NCBI GenBank assembly: GCA_025931335.1
Contig: JAICNG010000029.1
Coordinates: forward strand, 1-38,901
DNA from: Gemmatimonadaceae bacterium
Lineage (GTDB): Bacteria; Gemmatimonadota; Gemmatimonadetes; Gemmatimonadales; Gemmatimonadaceae
Length of the DNA stretch: 38,901 bases
Reading direction: 5' to 3'
In this document: one piece after another, positions 31,177 to 38,543 of the stretch
Position numbering within the stretch: the first letter of the stretch is position 1
Layout: each line of letters opens with the position of its first letter
Notes under the pieces: model-generated
Seen by the model: only the letters and a program-made list of their open reading frames with translations
Databases searched by the model: none
Told to the model about the DNA's origin: nothing
Program-made: the position numbers and the translations under genes

Positions 31177-32321
31177 CGGAAGCCGAAGATCTCCCCCCCG
31201 AGCGTTGCAAGGACCACCAGGCGATCGCGGACGACCGGGGGATGCCGGATGGCGCCGCCGGTCCGCCGAGTCCACGCGACCGCCCCCGTCTCTCGTGAAA
31301 GGTACCTGATGTCACCGGACACCGTTGCAACCAGCACGCCGTCGCGGAGCAGGAGTGGTGTGGTGGCGGCAATACAGTTCGGCAGCGAATCGCGTCGCAC
31401 CACATCGGGAGCGTGACGCGGGACACGAAAGAGCGTGCAGGAGCTTCCGAGGGCGAAGACGGTGTCCCCGTGCACCACTGGTGATCCGGGGATCGGCTCC
31501 TCGGTGCGGGTCCGCCACTGCGGGCGCCCGCTCGCAAGGTGGATGGCGTCGATCCACCCATCAGGCGAGGTGACCACGACGGTGCTGTCATCGAGCAGCG
31601 CGAGTGGCGCCGCGGTCGGCGCCGGAAGGCGAAAGGCGCCGACGATTCCTCCGCTCGTCCGATCGAGCAGGATGAGTGAGTCACGGAGCGTGGCGACGAC
31701 GACGCGGCGCGCCGTCACCAGCGGTCCCGATCGTGACGGTCCGGTGTTGCGCTTCCACACCACCTGTCCGCGCGCGGCCCCGAGCGCGAAGGTCTCGCCA
31801 TCGTCGTTCACGCCATACAGCACGGAGTCGCGCAATGCGAGCGGCGCGGAAACGTCGCCGACTGTGGTCTGCCAGATGCGTCCGCCGTCGGTGAGCCGGA
31901 GTGCCGTCACCCGCCCGCCCGTTCCCTCCGATGCAACGAACACGCGCCCTCCCGCGGCGACGGGAGAGGTCGAGTACGCGCCGTCCCCGCGCCGGCGCCA
32001 GAACGTCGCGCCGCTTCGGGTATCGATCGCGTAGATCCACCGGTCGGTGGACGTGACGAGCGTGACTCGAGACGAAACGGCGGGGAGGCTCGTCACGCCG
32101 CGACCGGCATGGGCGCGCCAGACGGGCTGCGGCTCGGCATCGAGCGTCTCGAATACGGAGGGCGCGCGTGTGGGTGTGAGCAGATACTCGCGCGCTTCCA
32201 CCGGCAAATCGCCCGGCACTGTGCGCGACGCGCCGGCGCATGCGACGTTGACTCCGATCAAGGCCGAAAATAGCTTGCCGATCCACGTCGGTAACCGTCG
32301 CAATATCAATGACATCGTCAT
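31173..32321 (-). CDS. PQQ-type beta-propeller envelope protein (BamB-like)
   Basis: About 382 residues forming a beta-propeller: repeated blades such as DRWIYAIDTRSGATFWRR, GRVTALRLTDGGRIWQT and GWIDAIHLASGRPQWRT carry the A-x-D-x-x-(S/T)-G-x-x-x-W pattern of PQQ/BamB blades. The N-terminus has a basic patch and a hydrophobic run ending VNVACAGAS, possibly a lipoprotein signal with an imperfect lipobox. In BamB such a propeller is part of the outer membrane protein assembly machine; whether this protein does the same is unproven. The start (ATG 32321 or ATG 32315) overlaps the divergent asnS gene, so a later start is possible. It heads a four-gene minus-strand operon. Confidence 0.85.
   Translation of the reverse strand: MTMSLILRRLPTWIGKLFSALIGVNVACAGASRTVPGDLPVEAREYLLTPTRAPSVFETLDAEPQPVWRAHAGRGVTSLPAVSSRVTLVTSTDRWIYAIDTRSGATFWRRRGDGAYSTSPVAAGGRVFVASEGTGGRVTALRLTDGGRIWQTTVGDVSAPLALRDSVLYGVNDDGETFALGAARGQVVWKRNTGPSRSGPLVTARRVVVATLRDSLILLDRTSGGIVGAFRLPAPTAAPLALLDDSTVVVTSPDGWIDAIHLASGRPQWRTRTEEPIPGSPVVHGDTVFALGSSCTLFRVPRHAPDVVRRDSLPNCIAATTPLLLRDGVLVATVSGDIRYLSRETGAVAWTRRTGGAIRHPPVVRDRLVVLATLGGEIFGFR
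32248..32276 (+). promoter_or_regulatory. Promoter of asnS, inside the divergent PQQ gene
   Basis: TTGACT at 32248-32253, a 17 bp spacer and TAGCTT at 32271-32276. The expected transcription start near 32283 gives a leader of about 26 nt before ATG 32309. The whole promoter lies within the signal-peptide region of the PQQ-propeller gene on the other strand. Confidence 0.55.
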
Positions 32322-33610
32322 TCGTCCGTATCGAGGCGCTGCGAGCGCACGTCGGTCGCGTCGCCTCGGTGCGAGGCTGGGTCACGCACCTGCGCTCGTC
32401 GGGAAAAGTCGCGTTCATCGTGCTCCGCGACGGCACCGGTGTGCTCCAGTCCGTCATCGTCAAGAACAACGTCGCGCCGGAAGTCTGGGAGCGGTTTCAG
32501 CAGTTGACCGTCGAAACCTCCATCGCCGTCACCGGCGAGCTGCGCGAGGACGCGCGGTCGCCCGGCGGAGTGGAGATGAGCGCCGTGGCTCTGGAGATCA
32601 TCGGTCCGAGCCCCACCGACTACCCCATCCAGCCGAAGGAGCACGGCGTCGATTTCCTGCTCGATCATCGCCATCTCTGGCTCCGCAGCCGGCGTCAACG
32701 CGCGATCGCGCGAGTGCGCAACGAGGTGGAGCAGGCCATTCACGATTTCTTCTACGAGCGTGGATTCCTCAGGGTCGATACGCCCATCCTGACCGCCGCG
32801 ATCGGCGAGCGATCGGGACTGTTCGCGACGGAGTACTTCGACGAGGGCACCGCGTTCCTCGCTCAGACGGGTCAATTGTACGGCGAGGCCGCCGCGGCCG
32901 CATTCGGAAAGATCTATACCTTCGGCCCGACCTTTCGTGCCGAGAAATCGAAGACGCGCCGGCACCTCACCGAGTTCTGGATGATCGAGCCGGAGGTCGC
33001 GTGGAACGACTCCAACGACAACATGCGCCTCCAGGAGGAGTTCGTCGCGTACCTCGTGCGCCGCGCGCTCGACCGGTGCGCGGAAGAGCTCAAGGAGCTG
33101 GAGCGCGACACCTCGCCACTCGAGCGCGTGGTGCCCCCGTTCCCGCGAATTGCCTACACAGAAGCGGTCGAGATTCTCAAAAAGAAAGGGAGCACCATCC
33201 AGTGGGGCGACGATCTCGGTGCCGAGGATGAGGCGCTGCTGGTGGAGGATCACGACCGGCCGATCTTCATCTTCAACTACCCCAAGGAGGCGAAAGCCTT
33301 CTACATGAAGGAGAATCCCGAGGATCCGCGCACAGTGCTGTGCGATGACTGCCTCGCGCCCGAGGGGTACGGCGAGATCATCGGCGGGAGCCAGCGCGAG
33401 GACGACTACGACAAGCTCGTTCAGCGAATCAAGGCCGAGGGGCTGCCAATGGCGGCTTACGGGTGGTACCTCGACCTCAGGAAATACGGGACGTTCACCC
33501 ACGCCGGGTTCGGTCTCGGGCTCGAGCGAACGGTGGCGTGGATTTGCGGTACGCCGCACATCCGCGAGGTCATCGCCTTTCCGCGGCTCATGAATCGGCT
33601 CGCGCCTTGA
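32309..33610 (+). CDS. asnS: Asparaginyl-tRNA synthetase
   Basis: A class IIb aminoacyl-tRNA synthetase that charges tRNA-Asn. It has 433 residues. The N-terminal OB-fold opens with VRGWVTHLRSSGKVAFIVLRDGTG. The catalytic domain shows DYPIQPKEHGVDFLLDHRHLWLRS, QTGQLYGEAAAAAFGKIY, motif 2 FRAEKSKTRRHLTEFWMIEPE (split here only for description), and motif 3 GFGLGLERTV. The LTEFWMIEPE and GPTFRAEKS versions are those of AsnRS; AspRS sequences differ. Its ATG overlaps the 5' end of the divergent PQQ gene by 13 bp. Having AsnRS means Asn-tRNA can be made directly. Confidence 0.96.
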   Translation: MTSSFVRIEALRAHVGRVASVRGWVTHLRSSGKVAFIVLRDGTGVLQSVIVKNNVAPEVWERFQQLTVETSIAVTGELREDARSPGGVEMSAVALEIIGPSPTDYPIQPKEHGVDFLLDHRHLWLRSRRQRAIARVRNEVEQAIHDFFYERGFLRVDTPILTAAIGERSGLFATEYFDEGTAFLAQTGQLYGEAAAAAFGKIYTFGPTFRAEKSKTRRHLTEFWMIEPEVAWNDSNDNMRLQEEFVAYLVRRALDRCAEELKELERDTSPLERVVPPFPRIAYTEAVEILKKKGSTIQWGDDLGAEDEALLVEDHDRPIFIFNYPKEAKAFYMKENPEDPRTVLCDDCLAPEGYGEIIGGSQREDDYDKLVQRIKAEGLPMAAYGWYLDLRKYGTFTHAGFGLGLERTVAWICGTPHIREVIAFPRLMNRLAP

Positions 33611-33612
33611 GT

Positions 33613-33727
33613 GGGTCAGGGGCCATGGGCCGAGGGCCGGCGCGCTGGGTCAGGGCCAGGGCCACGGGTGCGACCACCCCGACCCTTCACCCGCCCCGGC
33701 CCTTAGCCCCTGACCCTCGACCCTGCC
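33613..33727. repeat. Paired inverted arrays of a 7 bp GGGYCAG-type unit (site E)
   Basis: The left part holds GGGTCAG (33613), GGGCCAT (33620), GGGCCGA (33627), GGGCCGG (33634), then GGGTCAG (33647) and GGCCAG/GGCCAC. The right part, 33677-33727, holds complements with about the same step: CCCTTAG, CCCCTGA, CCCTCGA, CCCTGCC. It lies between the convergent genes asnS and mazG and can fold as a long imperfect hairpin, possibly a two-way terminator. The right arm encodes the last 13 or so residues of MazG. Confidence 0.75.
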
Positions 33728-34499
33728 TCTTGGCCTGCTCCCATAGCTCGTCGAGGCGCTCGAGGCCCAAGTCCGCGAGGCGCTGTCCACGCGCCTCCGC
33801 CATCTCCTCCATCATCTGAAACCTCCGCGCGAACTTCGCGTTGGCGCGATCGAGCGCGAGCGACGCGTGCACGCCGGCTTTCCGGCACATGTTAACACAC
33901 GCGAACAGAAGGTCCCCAAGTTCTTCTTCCAGTGCGAGATGGCGCTCGTCGAGCACGGGGATTCCGCCCGGGCCCGTCGTCACCGGATTCTCACGCAGCT
34001 GCTCGCGAACTTCCGCCAGCTCCTCATCGACCTTCTGCGACGGCCCCTCCACATCGGGCCAGTCGAATCCCACACCAGCGGCGCGATCCTGAAGCCGATG
34101 GGCGCGATGAAGCGCAGGGAGATCGACGGGTAGCCCATCGACGATCGACGCGCGCTTCGTTGCCTTCATGTGCTCCCATGATGCGCGCTCACCGCCGCCG
34201 TACAGGTGCGGATGGCGGGCGCGCATCTTGGTCACCAGCGCCGCCGCAACGTCGTTCGCCGCGAACGCGCCTCGCTCCTCGGCGATGATCGAGTGGAAGA
34301 GCACCTGGAGCAGCACATCGGCGAGCTCCTCTCGAATCTGATCGTCGGCCGCCGCACGCAGCGCGTCGTCGAGCTCGTGTGCCTCTTCCAGGAGATACGG
34401 ACGCAGCGATGCGTGCGTCTGCGCGGCATCCCACTCGCACCGCGCTCGCAAGTCGCGCATGAGCGCGAGCGCATCTTCAAGCGTCGTCTTGTCTTGCAT
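33687..34499 (-). CDS. mazG: Nucleoside triphosphate pyrophosphohydrolase MazG
   Basis: MazG hydrolyses (d)NTPs to monophosphates, a house-cleaning and stress function. The 270-residue protein has two MazG domains: the first with CEWDAAQTHASLRPYLLEEAHEL and REELADVLLQVLFHSIIAEE, the second with KVDEELAEVREQL and LEEELGDLLFACVNMCRK, each carrying the ExxE...ExxD metal-binding pattern. E. coli MazG is of similar size (263). The ATG at 34499 has a good ribosome binding site (GGAGGAG, 2-3 bases before it). The C-terminus RQGRGSGAKGRGG is low complexity and comes from the repeat at site E. Confidence 0.94.
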   Translation of the reverse strand: MQDKTTLEDALALMRDLRARCEWDAAQTHASLRPYLLEEAHELDDALRAAADDQIREELADVLLQVLFHSIIAEERGAFAANDVAAALVTKMRARHPHLYGGGERASWEHMKATKRASIVDGLPVDLPALHRAHRLQDRAAGVGFDWPDVEGPSQKVDEELAEVREQLRENPVTTGPGGIPVLDERHLALEEELGDLLFACVNMCRKAGVHASLALDRANAKFARRFQMMEEMAEARGQRLADLGLERLDELWEQAKRQGRGSGAKGRGG

Positions 34500-34548
34500 G
34501 GCTCCTCCGAAGCCGGTTATACTACCCGCCCAAGTCGAGACGCGTCAA
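34494..34548. promoter_or_regulatory. Overlapping divergent promoters of alr and mazG
   Basis: Plus strand: TTGCAT 34494-34499, an 18 bp spacer, TATACT 34518-34523, for alr (leader about 18 nt). Minus strand: TTGACG (reverse of 34543-34548), an 18 bp spacer, TAGTAT (reverse of 34519-34524), for mazG. The two -10 boxes share almost the same bases, so the promoters should exclude each other. The -35 of alr covers the mazG start codon and the -35 of mazG touches the alr start codon. Confidence 0.65.
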
Positions 34549-35630
34549 TGCAAGCATCCGAGAAGCGCGCCTGGGTCGAAATCGATCTGGGCGCGTTGCA
34601 GCGAAACGCAGCCGCGATCGCGCATCGTGCGCGAGCGCCGCTTCTTCCCATGATCAAGGCCGACGCGTACGGGTTGGGGGCGCTCCCCGTCGCCCGTGTC
34701 CTCGAGCCCCTCGAGCCGTGGGGCTACGGAGTGGCGACCATCCTCGAGGGACTGGAGCTCCGCGCGGCGGGGATCACCCGCCCCGTGATCGTCTTTACGC
34801 CGCTCTCGCTCGAGGAGCTCAGCGACGTGCGCGCCGCTGGTCTCACGCCATCGCTGTCGCGCACCGAGAGCATCAGCCGCTGGGCCGCCGAGGGTGGCGG
34901 TCCCTGGCATCTGTCGATCGACACCGGGATGAATCGCGCGGGCGTCCAGTGGGACGAGGTGGATGAGCTCCGCGACGCCATCGCCCACTGCCCGCCGGAA
35001 GGCGCGTATACGCATTTCCACTCCGCCGAGCTCAACGACGGCTCGATCGATCGGCAGGAAGTGAGATTCCAGGAGGCGCTCGCCCGTCTCCCCGAGAGGC
35101 CGAGCATTCTGCATGCGGAGAACTCCGCGGCGGTCGCTCGCCGCGACGGGTCGGGTTGGGGCTGCGTGCGCCCGGGGATCTTCCTCTACGGCGTGGGCAG
35201 TGGCGACGGAGCGCAGTTGAACCCCGAACCCGTCGTGTACATCCGAGCGCGCGTCATCGACCTGCGGAGGGTCCGAGATGGTGAGACGGTGAGCTATGAC
35301 GCCACCTACCGCGCCGTGGGCGACCGCACCATCGCCACCCTCGGAGTCGGCTACGCGGATGGGTACCCGCGTGCGCTGTCGAACCGCGGCTGCGCAATGC
35401 TGGGTGGGAGGCGCGTCCCGGTGGCGGGCGTCGTGACGATGGACATGACCATGGTCGACGTCACCGACGCTCCATGCGCGTTAGGCGATGTGGCCACGGT
35501 CATCGGGAGCGACGCAGGACTGGACGTCGCCGCGGTCGCGTGGACGGCGGGGATGTCGCCGTACGAGCTGCTGACGGGGCTGCGCGGGCGCATCTCCCGC
35601 GTGTATCGGTCCGACGGAGTCCGTACGTGA
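34548..35630 (+). CDS. alr: Alanine racemase
   Basis: A PLP enzyme that makes D-alanine for the peptidoglycan stem, so it feeds the MurF step of the dcw cluster. It has 360 residues. The cofactor lysine is Lys37 in PMIKADAYGLGA; IDTGMNRAGV binds the phosphate region; the second-domain motif VSYDATYRA contains the catalytic tyrosine; GVGYADGYPR and VVTMDMTMVDV are standard. The frame is open far upstream, but ATG 34548 fits the family N-terminus and lies about 18 nt after the predicted start of transcription. The stop overlaps deoB as GTGA. Confidence 0.96.
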   Translation: MQASEKRAWVEIDLGALQRNAAAIAHRARAPLLPMIKADAYGLGALPVARVLEPLEPWGYGVATILEGLELRAAGITRPVIVFTPLSLEELSDVRAAGLTPSLSRTESISRWAAEGGGPWHLSIDTGMNRAGVQWDEVDELRDAIAHCPPEGAYTHFHSAELNDGSIDRQEVRFQEALARLPERPSILHAENSAAVARRDGSGWGCVRPGIFLYGVGSGDGAQLNPEPVVYIRARVIDLRRVRDGETVSYDATYRAVGDRTIATLGVGYADGYPRALSNRGCAMLGGRRVPVAGVVTMDMTMVDVTDAPCALGDVATVIGSDAGLDVAAVAWTAGMSPYELLTGLRGRISRVYRSDGVRT

Positions 35631-36793
35631 CGCGTCGCGCGATCGTGATCGTGCTCGACGGCGTGGGCGTCGGCGCGGCATCCGACGCGGCCGCCTACGG
35701 CGACGCGGGGAGCAACACGCTCGGCAATCTCGCTCGCGCCGTCGGCGGACTCGACCTTCCGAATCTCGCGCGTCTGGGACTCGGGCGAGTGATTCCGCTC
35801 GAGGGCGTCGATTCGAATCATGCGCCGGCCGGCGCGTGGGGACGCATGCGTCCGGCGTCGGCGGGGAAGGACAGCACGACCGGCCATTGGGAGATCTGCG
35901 GCATTCACCTTCGCCAGCCGTTTCCGACGTACCCCAATGGCTTTCCTCCAGCGGTGATCGAGGCTTTCAGCCGGCGCGTTGGCCGCGGAGTTCTCGGCAA
36001 CGTCGTCTCGAGCGGCACCGAGGTCATCGAGCGGTTCGGCGCGGAGCACGTGCGAACGGCAAAGCTCATCGTCTACACCTCCGCCGATTCCGTCTTTCAG
36101 GTGGCGGCGCATGAGGGGGTGGTTCCGCTCGACGAGCTGTACGCCGCCTGCGGCGCCGCGCGCGCGATGCTCGTCGCGCCGCACGACGTGTCCCGGGTGA
36201 TCGCCCGCCCGTTCGTTGGCGAGGCGGGCCGTTTCACGCGAACACCGAACCGGCGCGACTTCTCGATCGAGCCCCCCTCGGAGACCCTCCTCGACGCGCT
36301 CGCGGCAGGCGGCATTCCACGGCGAGGGGTAGGGAAGGTCGACGATCTGTTCGCCCTCCGCTCGATCGCGGCGGAGCACACGCGCGACAACGCCGCCGGG
36401 GTGGAGGCCATCCTCCGAGCGTTGCGCGAGATGCCCAGTGGGTTCCTCTTCGCGAACCTAGTAGATTTCGACCAGCTTTGGGGGCACCGAAACGATGCGG
36501 CGGGGTTTCACGATGCACTCCGCGCGTTCGATCGCGCCCTGCCCACGCTTCTCTCCGCCCTTCACGAGGACGACCTGCTCTTTCTCACCGCCGATCACGG
36601 CAACGACCCCACGACGCCGTCGACCGATCATTCTCGCGAGATCGTCCCCCTGCTCGCGGCGGGGTCGCGACTGCATCCGGTCGACCTCGGGGAGCGGTCC
36701 ACCTTCAGCGACCTCGGCGCCACCGTCGGCGACTGGCTGGGGATCGGGTTTCGCGGCCGGGGAACCTCGTTTCTGCCCGAGTTGTTGGCGTGA
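35627..36793 (+). CDS. deoB: Phosphopentomutase
   Basis: DeoB interconverts (deoxy)ribose 1-phosphate and 5-phosphate in nucleoside salvage. It has 388 residues and belongs to the alkaline-phosphatase superfamily. Metal-site segments are [13 protein letters not shown] at the N-terminus and [18 protein letters not shown] near the C-terminus, with [13 protein letters not shown] carrying the phosphorylated threonine region, and [18 protein letters not shown]. It starts at GTG 35627 overlapping alr and ends overlapping cdd. Pairing deoB with cdd gives a compact pyrimidine deoxynucleoside salvage unit. Confidence 0.95.
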   Translation: MTRRAIVIVLDGVGVGAASDAAAYGDAGSNTLGNLARAVGGLDLPNLARLGLGRVIPLEGVDSNHAPAGAWGRMRPASAGKDSTTGHWEICGIHLRQPFPTYPNGFPPAVIEAFSRRVGRGVLGNVVSSGTEVIERFGAEHVRTAKLIVYTSADSVFQVAAHEGVVPLDELYAACGAARAMLVAPHDVSRVIARPFVGEAGRFTRTPNRRDFSIEPPSETLLDALAAGGIPRRGVGKVDDLFALRSIAAEHTRDNAAGVEAILRALREMPSGFLFANLVDFDQLWGHRNDAAGFHDALRAFDRALPTLLSALHEDDLLFLTADHGNDPTTPSTDHSREIVPLLAAGSRLHPVDLGERSTFSDLGATVGDWLGIGFRGRGTSFLPELLA

Positions 36794-37197
36794 CGGGCAC
36801 CACGCTGGACATTCTCCGCGCCGCCGCGCTCGGCGCGATGATGCGCGCGTACGCACCCTACTCCGGGTTCCGGGTGGGGGCGGCGCTCGAAGACACGAAC
36901 GGGCACGTGTACGTGGGGTGTAACGTCGAAAACGCGTCGTTCAGCGGGACGATCTGCGCCGAGCGTGGCGCGATCGCGGCGGCGGTCGCCGCCGGGGTGA
37001 GGTCGTTCGCGCGGCTCGTGGTCGCGACCGAAGCGACCGAGCCCACTCCTCCATGTGGCGTCTGTCGCCAGGTGCTGGTGGAGTTCGCCCCCGCGATCGA
37101 GGTCGTGAGCGTGACGGCGGCGGGCGAAGAGGCACGCTGGACGCTCGACGCACTTCTTCCGTCTCCGTTCACGCCCCAATCTCTCACGCATCAATGA
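36790..37197 (+). CDS. cdd: Cytidine deaminase
   Basis: This enzyme deaminates cytidine and deoxycytidine to the uridine forms. It has 135 residues, the size of the short homotetrameric class. [13 protein letters not shown] is the family opening; the zinc site is CAE at 56-58 (Cys56, with catalytic Glu58) and PCGVC with Cys89 and Cys92, so all three Cys ligands of the tetrameric type are present. GTG 36790 overlaps the deoB stop. The product sits between deoB and two envelope genes in the same operon. Confidence 0.95.
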   Translation: MTGTTLDILRAAALGAMMRAYAPYSGFRVGAALEDTNGHVYVGCNVENASFSGTICAERGAIAAAVAAGVRSFARLVVATEATEPTPPCGVCRQVLVEFAPAIEVVSVTAAGEEARWTLDALLPSPFTPQSLTHQ

Positions 37198-37253
37198 AAT
37201 CCGGTCGCGTGGTGCCATGGACAGCTTCGAACTTGAAGGACGGAGTACTCGTC

Positions 37254-38543
37254 TTGCCTAAACGTATTGCCGTGCTCCTCGCCGCCGTCTCGGTCGTGGT
37301 GGCCGTGAGCGCATGCTCCGAGGACTTCACCGGTGGCGCCGCCTGTCCCGTGCTCTGCCCGGAGAGCGGGTTCGAGATCGTCAACGACACGCTGGACGCC
37401 GTCGTGACGCTCGACTCGACCGTAGTCGGGTTTCCGCTTCCCGGCGATGACGGTCAGCTCACCCTGATGCAGCGATTTGGGGGTGGTGACACGGTCATCA
37501 CCGCCGGCGTCGTGCGCTTCGACTTCATTCCGAAGACCGTCCCCGTGGGGACATCGACCGATTCCGCGGCGGTGACGAAGATCGATTCGGTCTACCTGCG
37601 ACTCGCCGTGGTGAGTGGCACCGTGGACAGTCTCAGCCGGCGCGACACCGTCAAGCGCGATCCGGTGACGATCGAGGTGTACGACGTCGATACGACGGCG
37701 TCGGACTTCGACACGGCCGCCGTGCGCGCACGCTTTCGACCGGGCACGCTGCTCGGGGCGTTCACCGTTAGGCGCGATTCCCTTCCGGACAGCCTGTTCG
37801 TCCGGCTGGATACGGCGGCCTTCCGCGCGCGCGTGCAGGCGGGGCGTCTGCGGGTGGGGCTTCGCATTCGCTCGGACTCCTCGATGCAGGTGCCGATCTC
37901 GGCCACCGAGGTCGGCGGGCCGCTCTTCCTGAGGTTCTGGGCGCGCGCTGGCGCCGATACGGTCACGCGCACCGTGACTCCCGCTTCGAGCTCATCGAGC
38001 GACGACGGCGAGCTGCCCACCCTCGAGGATTACATGATCATTCTGCGCGGCACGCCCGCTCCGCCGGCGCAGGTGCTCGCCGTGGGTGGGCTGCCCGCGA
38101 AGCGCGCCTACATCCGTCTGGCGTTGCCGAGCCGCCTCGTCGACTCGGTGACCGTGGTGCGGGCGGCACTCGTTCTCACGCAGGCGCCTGTCCGCGGGCG
38201 CACGGATGACACGGTGCGCGCCGGGGTGCAGGCGAACATCTCGGTTGCGCGCGGGCTGCTGGACGTGGGACGGGCGGCGCTTCTCGTGCGCTCGGTCCCC
38301 GGACTGTTCCAGCAGGTACGAGCGCCGGCCGATAGCGGTCTCGTTCGCTTCGAGCTCGCGAGCACGATTCCGTTCTGGCGTCTGACGGGGGAAACGGAGC
38401 TGCCTCGCGTGATCGTGTTGCGGTCGGAGCGGGAGGGACGGTTCCCTTCGGAGTTCCACTTCTACTCGAACGAGGCGCCGGCAAGCCTACGCCCCCGGGT
38501 CGAGATCAGCTACGTTCCTCGCGTCGACTTCTCGCTGCCCTGA
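37254..38543 (+). CDS. Lipoprotein of unknown function (beta-rich)
   Basis: A lipoprotein of about 429 residues. From TTG 37254 the signal is PKRIAVLLAAVSVVVAVSAC, with Cys21 as lipidation site and a good ribosome binding site (CGGAG at 37241-37245, 8 bases upstream). An ATG at 37194, overlapping the cdd stop, is in frame and would add 20 residues. The mature protein is rich in Thr, Val, Asp and Arg, with alternating beta patterns (IDSVYLRLAVVSG, PVTIEVYDVD, RPRVEISYVPRVDF). This recalls DUF4270- or DNRLRE-like surface lipoproteins, but I cannot assign a family with confidence. It precedes an outer membrane protein gene, and the two overlap (TGATG). Confidence 0.75.
   Translation: MPKRIAVLLAAVSVVVAVSACSEDFTGGAACPVLCPESGFEIVNDTLDAVVTLDSTVVGFPLPGDDGQLTLMQRFGGGDTVITAGVVRFDFIPKTVPVGTSTDSAAVTKIDSVYLRLAVVSGTVDSLSRRDTVKRDPVTIEVYDVDTTASDFDTAAVRARFRPGTLLGAFTVRRDSLPDSLFVRLDTAAFRARVQAGRLRVGLRIRSDSSMQVPISATEVGGPLFLRFWARAGADTVTRTVTPASSSSSDDGELPTLEDYMIILRGTPAPPAQVLAVGGLPAKRAYIRLALPSRLVDSVTVVRAALVLTQAPVRGRTDDTVRAGVQANISVARGLLDVGRAALLVRSVPGLFQQVRAPADSGLVRFELASTIPFWRLTGETELPRVIVLRSEREGRFPSEFHFYSNEAPASLRPRVEISYVPRVDFSLP

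Noticed and set aside
34206..34547. Upstream extension of the alr frame by about 114 residues
   Set aside because: It is antisense to mazG, contains no conserved sequence, and the promoter and racemase homology both support ATG 34548.
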